Shown: positions 55,031 through 63,189 of the stretch, piece by piece
Layout: each line of letters begins with the position of its first letter
Position numbering within the stretch: position 1 is the first letter of the stretch
Assembly (NCBI RefSeq): GCF_019192965.1
Contig: NZ_JAHTKU010000010.1
Location: forward strand, 1 to 64,000
Origin: Nocardioides daeguensis
GTDB taxonomy: Bacteria > Actinomycetota > Actinomycetes > Propionibacteriales > Nocardioidaceae
Length of the DNA: 64,000 bases
Reading direction: 5' to 3'
Made by a program: the position numbers and the translations under genes
Notes under the pieces: model-generated
Databases searched by the model: none
Told to the model about the DNA's origin: nothing
Seen by the model: only the letters and a program-made list of their open reading frames with translations

Positions 55031-55717
55031 TCAGCCCTGGGGCGGGTGCCAGCCGACCTTGTACGCCGCACCGACGGCGGCGAGCTGCGAGCTCATCTCC
55101 ATCTTGGCCAGGATCGACTTCACCTGGGTGCGGACGGTCGCCTCGGAGACCACGCTGCTACGGGCGATCTCGCGCACGGGCGCACCGCGCATCAACGCGC
55201 CGAGCACCTCCATCTCGCGGCGGGTCAGCCGGTCCAGGCGGGTGCGGATGTCGCGGACCTCGTCGCGGTCGTGGAGGGCGAGCTCGATCAGGGTGCCCCG
55301 TTCCTGGGCGCTCATCAGCGGCAGGCCGTCGCGCGCACGGCGGACGGTGGCGACCACCTCGTGCAGGGGACAGGTCTTCACGAGTACGGCCTTCGCGCCG
55401 CGGCGCAGGCACTCGCCGCGGCGGGCGCCGTCGCCGCTGCCGGTGACCACGACGACGGCGATGCCGGCCGACGCGAGCGGCGTGATCAGCCGCGTGCCGT
55501 CACCGACCCGACCGAGGTCGAGGTCGAGCAGGACGACGCGCGGCGCGCAGCGCAGGGCCGAGGCGAGGACGGTCGCGAGGGAGGCGTGCTCGTCGGTGAG
55601 GTCGATCCTGCGCACGGAATATCCCTCGGCCTCGAGGGTGAGGGAGACCGACTCGGCGAACAGTGCGTGGTCGTCGATGATGGTGATCCGCATCGGGCGC
55701 GGATGTGCGGCGGTCAT
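55031..55717 (-). CDS. NarL/LuxR-type response regulator
   Basis: 228-aa two-component regulator. The receiver domain starts RITIIDDHALFAESV, with phospho-acceptor Asp65 (VVLLDLDLGRVGDG), a Thr/Ser switch (VVVVTGSGDG) and Lys in AVLVKTCPLHEV. The C-terminal LuxR HTH is LTRREMEVLGALMRGAPVREIARSSVVSEATVRTQVKSILAKM, shown here by position only: about residues 161-203. It is probably phosphorylated by the kinase encoded 4 bp upstream. Its family binds 7-2-7 palindromes, matching the sites around it. Confidence 0.9.
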   Translation of the reverse strand: MTAAHPRPMRITIIDDHALFAESVSLTLEAEGYSVRRIDLTDEHASLATVLASALRCAPRVVLLDLDLGRVGDGTRLITPLASAGIAVVVVTGSGDGARRGECLRRGAKAVLVKTCPLHEVVATVRRARDGLPLMSAQERGTLIELALHDRDEVRDIRTRLDRLTRREMEVLGALMRGAPVREIARSSVVSEATVRTQVKSILAKMEMSSQLAAVGAAYKVGWHPPQG

Positions 55718-55721
55718 CGGA

Positions 55722-57311
55722 TCACCCGGCCACGGCGGTCGACGGGGTGCGGTGGCCCACCCGGACCGCGGTCCGCGGGAAGAGTGCCGGTTCGGCTGCG
55801 TCCGCGACGGCGTCCGCGTTGGGCAGGGTGACCACGAAGGTCGCGCCCCCGCCCCGCTGTGCGTCGCGGTCGTGGTGGAGCGAGCCGCCGAGCTCGAGCA
55901 TCAGCCGGTGGGCACGCTGCAGACCGATGCCCTGACCGGTCGAGGTGGTGCCACGGGCGCCCCACTGGAAGAGCCGTTCCTCCAGTCCCGGCTCGATGCC
56001 CGGACCGCAGTCGGACACCCTGATCTCGAGACAGTCGCCCCTCGGCTGGGAGGAGAGCGTCGTCGTACAGCCGTGAGCATGCCGGTGGGCGTTGGTGAGC
56101 AGCACGTTGAGCACCTCCGCGAGCGCGTCGTACCGGGCCACCACGCGGTGCCCGGAGGGGTGCCAGTGCACCTGATGCCCGAGCGCCTCCTGGGCGATCA
56201 CGAGCGGCTCGACGACGTCGTCGAGCGCGAGGTCGGTGAACTGGTCCGGTCCGTCCTCGGTGAAGGTGCGGCCCAGGCGGGCGGCCTCGGCGTCGACCAT
56301 GTGCCTGAGGGCGGCGCGTCGCGGCCCGGGCGGCACCTGGCCGCTCGCGAGCAGGTGGGCCCCGGCGACGATTCCGGCCGTCGCGGCCCGCATCTCGTGG
56401 ACCACCTCGCGGTCGTGCTGGACGGTCGCCTCGGCCTCGGCAGCGCGGAGCACGAGGGCGGCCTCGCGCAGGCTGTGCTCACGGAGCGAGGAGAGCAGCA
56501 GGCCGATCGCGGTGGTCGCCACCAGGGCGCTGAACAGCGCGACGCCGGCGATCGCCTCCGGCGGCGGAGACGCGGCCCGGAGCAGGGTGGACCAGCCCAG
56601 GGCGGCGAAGATGACGACGATCCCGCTGGCGAGGCGGATGGCCGCCCACCGGGGCAACGGGGACCGCAGCACGCGGACCGCGATGGCGGCGGTGACCGCG
56701 GTGATCGCGACCAGGACGGGGAGGTCCTCCCACGCGGTCAACGACAGGAACGGCGAGGGGTCGACGGCGATCAGGGCCAGCCGGGCGGCGAGTACGCCGA
56801 GTCCCAGGACCAGCCCGCCGACCAGCGGGTTGAACCGCGGCGGACGCTGGTGGCGCAGGCCCACCGAGAGGACGAGGTACACCACCGCCACCGTCACCAG
56901 GTGGCCGCCGGTGAGCCGGTAGCTGTAGCCGGCGTGCGAGGTGCTCCCGAACGAGATCATGACGAGCGGGAGGTCCTGCAACGCGACCAGCGTGGCGGCG
57001 GTCGCCATCCGGGCGCGGGTCAGGCTGTGACCGATGGTGACGTCGAAGGCCAGCACCAGGGCGCTGGCGAACAGCACCAGGTCGGCCAGCATCAGGCACA
57101 GGTGCCCGGCGGCGTCGACGGAACGGTGCGACGTGTCCTCGAGGAGCAGGACGCCGTACGGGTGGAGCATCAGGACCGCGAGGAGCGCCACCCACCACAG
57201 GGGCGCGCGGTCGCCAGCTCGTTCGAGTGCGAGGGGTGGCCGTCGAGTGACCGTCCGAGAGTCCACCCTGTTCGGGTGCCGGGCCTGACGGTCCTGGTGC
57301 GGACGCGTCAT
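55722..57311 (-). CDS. Sensor histidine kinase with multi-pass membrane domain
   Basis: 529 aa. Residues ~38-285 form about eight helices in place of an extracellular sensor loop (for example LLALIAVDP, WAAIRLASGIVVIFAALGW), so it may sense membrane state. The dimerisation/phosphoacceptor region has EVVHEMRAATAGIVAGAHLL (His305). The ATPase shows N-box VLNVLLTNAHRHAHG, G1 VSDCGPGIEPGLEE and G2 GQGIGLQRAHRLML. It is operonic with the response regulator. Confidence 0.9.
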   Translation of the reverse strand: MTRPHQDRQARHPNRVDSRTVTRRPPLALERAGDRAPLWWVALLAVLMLHPYGVLLLEDTSHRSVDAAGHLCLMLADLVLFASALVLAFDVTIGHSLTRARMATAATLVALQDLPLVMISFGSTSHAGYSYRLTGGHLVTVAVVYLVLSVGLRHQRPPRFNPLVGGLVLGLGVLAARLALIAVDPSPFLSLTAWEDLPVLVAITAVTAAIAVRVLRSPLPRWAAIRLASGIVVIFAALGWSTLLRAASPPPEAIAGVALFSALVATTAIGLLLSSLREHSLREAALVLRAAEAEATVQHDREVVHEMRAATAGIVAGAHLLASGQVPPGPRRAALRHMVDAEAARLGRTFTEDGPDQFTDLALDDVVEPLVIAQEALGHQVHWHPSGHRVVARYDALAEVLNVLLTNAHRHAHGCTTTLSSQPRGDCLEIRVSDCGPGIEPGLEERLFQWGARGTTSTGQGIGLQRAHRLMLELGGSLHHDRDAQRGGGATFVVTLPNADAVADAAEPALFPRTAVRVGHRTPSTAVAG

Positions 57312-57362
57312 GCCGACGATTATTACGGCCCGTTCGGTCTCCGGGCGGGGAACCGGTCAACG

Positions 57363-57378
57363 TACCCAATTTTGGTTC
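57363..57378. promoter_or_regulatory. EPS-region palindrome site C
   Basis: TACCCAATTTTGGTTC, an imperfect 5-6-5 palindrome 52 bp upstream of the kinase start. The rest of this 129-bp gap has GC-rich inverted repeats (CGGGACG/CGTCCCG near 57385-57412) that could terminate the long gene upstream. Confidence 0.5.
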
Positions 57379-57440
57379 CCGGGCCGGGACGATCCCGGGA
57401 CCGTCCCGGGGCCGTCCCGATCACTGGTGCCATCACCACC

Positions 57441-60400
57441 TCACGGGCTCGTCACGGTGACCTGCCGCGTGGCCGTCGTCGCCACTCCCCAGCCGTCGGT
57501 CACGGTCAGGGTCACCAGGTAGGTCCCCGCTGCGGGGAAGGTGTGGGCGGCCGCGGAGGTCGTCGTCACGGGCGTTGCGTCGCCCCAGTCCCAGCGGTAG
57601 GCGATCACGTCGCCTGCGTCCGGGTCGGAGGATCCGGAGGCGGAGAAGTTGCAGGCCAGGGCGGCACAGGCCGGCGGGTTCAGCACCGCGATCGGGGCGT
57701 CGTTGTCCGGGGGGACCGTGATGGTGACCGTCTGGGTGGCGGTCCCGGTGTCGCCCCACTCGTCCCGTGCGGTCAGCACGACGGTGTAGGTGCCCGCCGC
57801 GGTGTAGGTGCGGGTCGGGAGCGGACCGGTACCGGTGCCGTTGCCGAAGTTCCACGAGTAGGTCAGTGCGGTGGCGTTCTCGTCGGTGGAGCCGCGCGCA
57901 TCGAACGTGCAGGCGTTGCGGGTGCACGACGTCGTGAAGCTCGCGACCGGCGGGTTGTTCGGCGGGTGCGTCACCGTGGCGTGCCGCTCGTAGATCACGC
58001 TGATGAAGTCGTGCTGGTCGATCGCCCTCACCCGCACCGTGTAGGCGTCCGCCGGGATCACGGGGGTCGTGTACGAGAAGTTCGACCCCGGCGTACCAGG
58101 ACTGTTGAGGAACGCCGCGCGCCAGCTGGCGGCCGTGCTCGTGAACGTGCCCGAGGAGCTCATGTACTGCCCGGCGGCGTTGACGATGGCGACCTCGACC
58201 CGCTTCATGGCCTGGTCGTCCTCGGCCCGGCCGCTCACGAAGATCTTGCCGTCGGTGAACTCGGTGCCCTCGGTCGGGCTGAGCAGGGACTCGTTGAGGA
58301 CGGGCGGCTGGTCGCCCGGGTAGATCGGGTAGCGAGCCGTCGCCCCGGTCGTCGACGGGTCCTGCTGCCCGGACCCGTCGAAGGCGTACGCCGTCACGTT
58401 CCAGTCGCCCTGCGAGGGCAGCGTGCGGCTCAGCGACCAGGTGGTGCTGGTGGCGCCCGGGGAGGCGAGCGTCGCGTCCAGGGTCGCGAAGGCCGCGGAC
58501 ATGGTGCCGTCCGGCTGCAGGTAGCGGCTGGTGTCGGCGTCGCGCAGCGCCACCCCGACCCGGGTGACCCCGTGGTCGTCGGTCGCCGTCCCGGTGAGGT
58601 TCAGCTGGAGCACCTGCTGCCCGGTGACCACGCCGGTGACGTCGAGCAGCCCGTCGGGCGGCGCGTCACCGGGGATCGACGCGTTGAGCGTGAGCCGGCC
58701 CTGGTTGGTCGAGGACGTGCGCAGCCCGATCTGGTCCTCGGCGCTGACCGTGAACGTGTAGGTCCCGGGGCTCAGGTTGAACGGGGTCGTGTAGCTCCAG
58801 TTGTAGCTCGCCTGGTCGAGGTTCACCGGCGAGACCCGGTAGGAGCCCGCGATCACGCTCGTGCCCCACGATCCGTCGGCGGCGAGCCGCTCGCCCGTCG
58901 AGGTGTTGCGCAGCGTGATCGAGACCTCGCTGAGCGACTGGTCGTCGTTGGCCGTGCCCGCGAAGGTCAGGGGCTGCCCGGGCGTCACCGTCACGGGTTG
59001 GGCCGCGGTGGGCGGGACCATCGTGGCCGGCTGCGTGATCGACACCGTCGGCGGCTGGCCGTTCGCGGTCACGATCCAACGGCGGTCCGCCGTGTCGAGC
59101 GAGGACTGGCCCGCGGTGTCGGAGGAGCGGGCCTGCGCCCACCACTCGTCCTCGAAGGGCACGGTGATCTCGTAGGACCAGGTGGTGCTGGTCGCGCCGA
59201 CCACGTCCGGGGTGACCTGGAAGGTGTTGAAGGTGCCCGACACGGTGCCGTCGTCCTGCAGGTAGCGGCCCTGGCTGTCGCGCAGGGTGAAGCTGACCCC
59301 GTTGACGCCGATGTCGTCGGACGCCGAGCCGGTGATGGTGAAGGTCAGCTGGGCCTGCGGACTGGGCGGACCGGTGATGCTGGTCGTCGGTGTCCGGTCG
59401 GCGGTGCCGAAGGTCTCGTACTTCTTCGTCGCCTTGGTGTTGTCGGCCGTGCCGTTGCCGGCGACGGCACGGGCCCGGACGATCAGCTCGCGGTTGGCGG
59501 TCATCGTGACGGGGAGCCGCCAGGTGCGCGTCGTACCGGTGCCGGGGTCGAGCGTCGCGTTGAAGGTGTTGGTGGCGGTGCTGCCCCACGTGGTGAGGTC
59601 GTCGTTGAGGTAACGGTTCGAGTTGCGGTCCATGATCTCGAGCTCGACCCGCTGGATCCCGGTGGCGGCGCTCGCCGTCCCGGTGATCTCGTACGGCTCG
59701 TTGATCGGCTCGATCCGGCCCTCGATCGGGTTCGTGATCACCGTCTGGGTGCCGTTCTGCGCAGGCACGTTGGCGAAGTCGAAGAAGCCGATCCGGCCGA
59801 CGTTGTAGCCGCCCTTGGTGTTGCCGTCGCCGCCGACGAACAGGCCGCGCGGCGTCGCCTCGATGTGCTTGTCGCCCTCGTAGGAGTTGGACGTCACGAA
59901 CCACTCCAGCCCGTGGCCGTCGACCGGGTCGAGCGCGGCGAGGTGGAAGCGCTTGACCACCGTGTCGCCGAGCGCGTACGCCGACAGGCCCTGCCCCGTG
60001 CCGTAGCCCACGTCGTCGAGGCCCGGCCACGGCTTGGGTGCGGTCGCCGACTCCGTCCACTGGAAGTGGCCGCCCACGTAGATGCCCGCCTCGGTGATGG
60101 CCACCGAGTAGGTCGAGTCGAACTGCCGGGTGATCCACACCGGCTGGGCGTCGCTGTCGTTGTTGAGGTCGAACCGGATCACGGTGTCGTTGATCGGCGG
60201 CCGGTCGCCGCCCGACCCGCTGGTGACGACGAAGTAGGAGTCGTCCGGCGAGATGTCGCCGCCGTAGGCGCGCTGGATGCCGCCCACGAACTGCAGGTTG
60301 TCCTCCCACAGCGTGGTCCGCCACGGGGTGAGCTTGTTGGTGCGGGTGTTGATGATCGCGACGCCGTACCGGTTCTGGCCGTTGACCTGGCGGCCGGTGT

Positions 60401-62948
60401 GCACCACCAGCAGGCGGCCCTCGTCGTGGCTGAGCTTGAGCCGCTGGACGGCCAGCTCGCCGTTGGTGCCGATGCCGCCGGTGATGTTGTTGACGAAGTC
60501 GTCGCGGACCGCCCCGGTGACGCCGTCGAGCGCGGCCAGCGCCCCGCGCGGCACGTTGTTGATGGCGGTGAACCGGCCGCCGGCGTACACGGTGCTGTTG
60601 GTGACGGCGAGCTCGTTGACCTTGCCGTTGGCGTTCGCGGTGAAGCCCGCGATGGGCGCGCCGGTGGTGGGATCGAGCCGCGCGATCGCCTTCTTCGTCT
60701 GGCCGTTGACCGTGCCGAAGTTGCCGGAGATGTAGAGCTTGGTGCCGTCGGGTGAGGCCTCGACCGCGTCGACGCCGCCGTTGGTGAAGGTCGGCCGGAA
60801 GCCGGTGTCGACCTGCCCGGTGCTCCAGTTGTACGCCGCCAGCCCGGCCTGGTTGATGATCGTGCCGTTGTTCGGCTGGCGGATCGAGGTGAAGGTGCCG
60901 GCGATGTAGACCCGGTTGCCGACGACCTCGATGTCCCAGATCTCGCCGTCGGTGATCGTGGGCTGGTTGGTACGGGGCGTGTCCGGCACCAGTCCGGTGT
61001 GGCCGGGCGCCGGGTCCGGTGGGACGGCGGTGGCCGTGCTCGTCGCCTGCGCGGTGTGGCCGTGACCGTCGTCGACGGTCAGGGTCACGGTCCGGGTGCC
61101 GGCGCTGGCGTAGGTGTGCGACGGGTTCACGCCGGTGCCGGTCTGCCCGTCGCCGTACTCCCAGGCGTAGCTCAGCGTGTCCTTGTCGGTGTCGAAGGAG
61201 TGGGCGGCGTCGAACTCGCAGGTGAGGCCGGCGCAGCCGGTCGTGAACTCCGCGACCGGCGGCTCGTTCGTCCCCGTCGCGTCGACGCCGGGGTCGAGCA
61301 CGATCGAGAAGAGCATGTCGCGGGAGGTGGAGGTGCTCGTCGTCGCGGTGCGGCCGGCGAGCGGCCCGACGGGTACGGCGCCCGCCGAGTCGCCGAGGAT
61401 GCCGCTCACCTTGCCGGTACCGGTGGCCGCTGCCTGGGTGCGCGTCGGCGTCCCGGCAGGCAGCGACCACACGGTGTCCGTGGAGGACTTCTCGCTCCAC
61501 AGGTTGACCAGCCACGAGTTCGCGTGGGCCGCGGTGACGGCCGGCGCGGTGTGGCTGGTGGCCGGGGCATCCACACCCCCCAGAGCGGACGCCCCGACCA
61601 CGGCCGGTCCGGTACTGCGGTAGGCAGCAACGGTCATCACGGACTTCACGTAGGTACCCGTCGTCACGGTGACGGTGCGGCCGGCGTCGGCCGCGGTCGC
61701 GCTGCGCGTCCAGGCGCGGCCGCGGATGCCGTTGCCGTCGCGGGTCTGGAGTTGGGTCCAGCCGTCGAGGGTGCTGAAGGCGGCCGAGGTGGAGTTCGTG
61801 ACCAGGAAGAGGACGAGCCGGTCACCGGGCTCGATCGTGCCCGGGATCGTCACCGAGTGACCGGGCCGGTTCCCGGCGGTGCTCGCCGAGCCGACGTAGC
61901 TGACCTCGCCCGCCGTCACGGCGACGTCCGGGTCGACCTGGTGGGTCGCGGTGTCCTGGTGAGTCCCGTCGGAGACGGTGAGCGTGACGGTCCGCTGACC
62001 CGCGGTGGCGTAGGTGTGGCTCGGAGTGCGTCCGGTGCCGTTGCTGCCGTCGCCGAAGTTCCAGGCGTAGCTGAGGGTGTTCCCGTCGGGGTCGGTGGAC
62101 CCGGAGGCGTCGAACGAGCACACCAGGCCGCTGCAGCTCGCGGTGAACGCGGCGGTCGGCGGGTTGTCGGTCAGGTCGCCGGGGGCGATCACGACCGAGA
62201 AGGTGGCGCTGCGCGAGGAGGTGGTGCTGGTGGTGGCGGTGCGGGCGGCGGCCGTGCCGGTCGGCACCGGGGCCGCGGAGTCGCCCCAGACGCCGCTGAT
62301 CTTGCCGGAGCCGGTGGTGGCCGCCGTGCTGCGCTGGGTGACGCCCCCGGGCAGCGTCCAGGTGGTGTCGGTGGAGGACTTCTCCGACCAGATGCTGACC
62401 AGCCACGAGCCGGCCGCGGCGACCGGGATCGCGGGTGCGACATGGCTGGTTCCGGAGGTGTTCGACCCGCCGGCGAGCGCGGTGATGGACGGGGTGGCAC
62501 CGGTGCTGCGGTAGGCCCCGACGGTCATCACCGACTTGGCCGACGCGCTGGTCGTGACGGTGACGTTGGTGTTCGCGTCGGTGGCCGTCGCGGTCCGGCT
62601 CCAGAGCCGGCTGCGGATGCCGTCGCCGTCGCGGCCGGTGACCGCGGTCCAGCCCGCGACCGGTTCGGTGATGGTGCTCGCCGTCGAGTTGGTCGTGAGC
62701 GAGAGCAGCAGCAGGTCGCCGGCCTGCACCTCGGTCGGGACCCGGACCACGTGCGAGGTCCGGTTGCCGGCGGTCCTGGCGGCGTTGACGAAGGAGACCT
62801 CGCCGGCCGCCGCGTGGGCGGGCGGGGCGAGTGGCGCGAGCGCGGGGACGATGGCGAAGGCGGTGAGGATGGGGACGACCGCCTTGGCGACGCGCCGCCA
62901 TCGTCGGCTGGGGACCGGTTGACACCGACTGGTGGTGGTTGAACGCAT
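57441..62948 (-). CDS. Giant secreted PKD/Ig-like/beta-propeller protein
   Basis: 1835 aa. A signal peptide ends near PPAHA. There follow two ~190-aa jelly-roll-like repeats (GEVSFVNAARTAGNR and GEVSYVGSASTAGNRPG), each with a PKD domain (YAWNFGDG, YAWEYGDG). A propeller with VYIAGTFTSIRQ, LYISGNFGTVNG, VYAGGRFTAINN and IYVGGHFQW follows. Next come five ~105-aa Ig-like repeats with the phrase RYLxxDGT, and two C-terminal PKD domains. There is no sortase signal or TM anchor. It is a likely extracellular structural or adhesive protein. ATG 62948 is used; GTG 62957 is possible. Confidence 0.85.
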   Translation of the reverse strand: MRSTTTSRCQPVPSRRWRRVAKAVVPILTAFAIVPALAPLAPPAHAAAGEVSFVNAARTAGNRTSHVVRVPTEVQAGDLLLLSLTTNSTASTITEPVAGWTAVTGRDGDGIRSRLWSRTATATDANTNVTVTTSASAKSVMTVGAYRSTGATPSITALAGGSNTSGTSHVAPAIPVAAAGSWLVSIWSEKSSTDTTWTLPGGVTQRSTAATTGSGKISGVWGDSAAPVPTGTAAARTATTSTTSSRSATFSVVIAPGDLTDNPPTAAFTASCSGLVCSFDASGSTDPDGNTLSYAWNFGDGSNGTGRTPSHTYATAGQRTVTLTVSDGTHQDTATHQVDPDVAVTAGEVSYVGSASTAGNRPGHSVTIPGTIEPGDRLVLFLVTNSTSAAFSTLDGWTQLQTRDGNGIRGRAWTRSATAADAGRTVTVTTGTYVKSVMTVAAYRSTGPAVVGASALGGVDAPATSHTAPAVTAAHANSWLVNLWSEKSSTDTVWSLPAGTPTRTQAAATGTGKVSGILGDSAGAVPVGPLAGRTATTSTSTSRDMLFSIVLDPGVDATGTNEPPVAEFTTGCAGLTCEFDAAHSFDTDKDTLSYAWEYGDGQTGTGVNPSHTYASAGTRTVTLTVDDGHGHTAQATSTATAVPPDPAPGHTGLVPDTPRTNQPTITDGEIWDIEVVGNRVYIAGTFTSIRQPNNGTIINQAGLAAYNWSTGQVDTGFRPTFTNGGVDAVEASPDGTKLYISGNFGTVNGQTKKAIARLDPTTGAPIAGFTANANGKVNELAVTNSTVYAGGRFTAINNVPRGALAALDGVTGAVRDDFVNNITGGIGTNGELAVQRLKLSHDEGRLLVVHTGRQVNGQNRYGVAIINTRTNKLTPWRTTLWEDNLQFVGGIQRAYGGDISPDDSYFVVTSGSGGDRPPINDTVIRFDLNNDSDAQPVWITRQFDSTYSVAITEAGIYVGGHFQWTESATAPKPWPGLDDVGYGTGQGLSAYALGDTVVKRFHLAALDPVDGHGLEWFVTSNSYEGDKHIEATPRGLFVGGDGNTKGGYNVGRIGFFDFANVPAQNGTQTVITNPIEGRIEPINEPYEITGTASAATGIQRVELEIMDRNSNRYLNDDLTTWGSTATNTFNATLDPGTGTTRTWRLPVTMTANRELIVRARAVAGNGTADNTKATKKYETFGTADRTPTTSITGPPSPQAQLTFTITGSASDDIGVNGVSFTLRDSQGRYLQDDGTVSGTFNTFQVTPDVVGATSTTWSYEITVPFEDEWWAQARSSDTAGQSSLDTADRRWIVTANGQPPTVSITQPATMVPPTAAQPVTVTPGQPLTFAGTANDDQSLSEVSITLRNTSTGERLAADGSWGTSVIAGSYRVSPVNLDQASYNWSYTTPFNLSPGTYTFTVSAEDQIGLRTSSTNQGRLTLNASIPGDAPPDGLLDVTGVVTGQQVLQLNLTGTATDDHGVTRVGVALRDADTSRYLQPDGTMSAAFATLDATLASPGATSTTWSLSRTLPSQGDWNVTAYAFDGSGQQDPSTTGATARYPIYPGDQPPVLNESLLSPTEGTEFTDGKIFVSGRAEDDQAMKRVEVAIVNAAGQYMSSSGTFTSTAASWRAAFLNSPGTPGSNFSYTTPVIPADAYTVRVRAIDQHDFISVIYERHATVTHPPNNPPVASFTTSCTRNACTFDARGSTDENATALTYSWNFGNGTGTGPLPTRTYTAAGTYTVVLTARDEWGDTGTATQTVTITVPPDNDAPIAVLNPPACAALACNFSASGSSDPDAGDVIAYRWDWGDATPVTTTSAAAHTFPAAGTYLVTLTVTDGWGVATTATRQVTVTSP

Positions 62949-63027
62949 CTGCCTCACCGTCCCCGCACTCGCATGGCCCTCGGTCCAGAGGGCGCTGCGA
63001 TCGTGTCAACCGTCACGGCTCGCGGCA

Positions 63028-63043
63028 TGACCGATATTGGGCA
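63028..63043. promoter_or_regulatory. EPS-region palindrome site D
   Basis: TGACCGATATTGGGCA, 5-6-5 with arms TGACC/GGGCA. It lies 80 bp upstream of the giant gene in the 241-bp divergent gap shared with the Wzz-like gene. Confidence 0.55.
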
Positions 63044-63090
63044 GGTCTCGGCACCGTGGCAGCCGTCCGCGGGACCGGTCACCACACCCG

Positions 63091-63108
63091 TCCCACAAAT
63101 TGGGGGTA
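63091..63108. promoter_or_regulatory. EPS-region palindrome site E (weaker)
   Basis: TCCCACAAATTGGGGGTA. The reverse complement begins TACCCCCAATTTG, close to site C (TACCCAATTTTGG). The spacing differs by two bases from the other sites. Confidence 0.35.
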
Positions 63109-63141
63109 TCCGCGCACCTGCCCTCCGGCAGCCCGCCGAGA

Positions 63142-63157
63142 TGCCCATAGTGGGTCG
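63142..63157. promoter_or_regulatory. EPS-region palindrome site F
   Basis: TGCCCATAGTGGGTCG, 5-6-5. Its reverse complement CGACCCACTATGGGCA is close to site D. It lies about 33 bp upstream of the Wzz-like start, which would suit a repressor or a class II activator. Confidence 0.5.
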
Positions 63158-63189
63158 GTCGTCGTGGGGATGACATCCAGGGAGGTGCG

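Noticed and set aside
54975..60755. Very long plus-strand open frame opposite the kinase and PKD genes
   Set aside because: No domain or motif, extreme Arg/Gly/Val composition, antisense to clear coding sequence.
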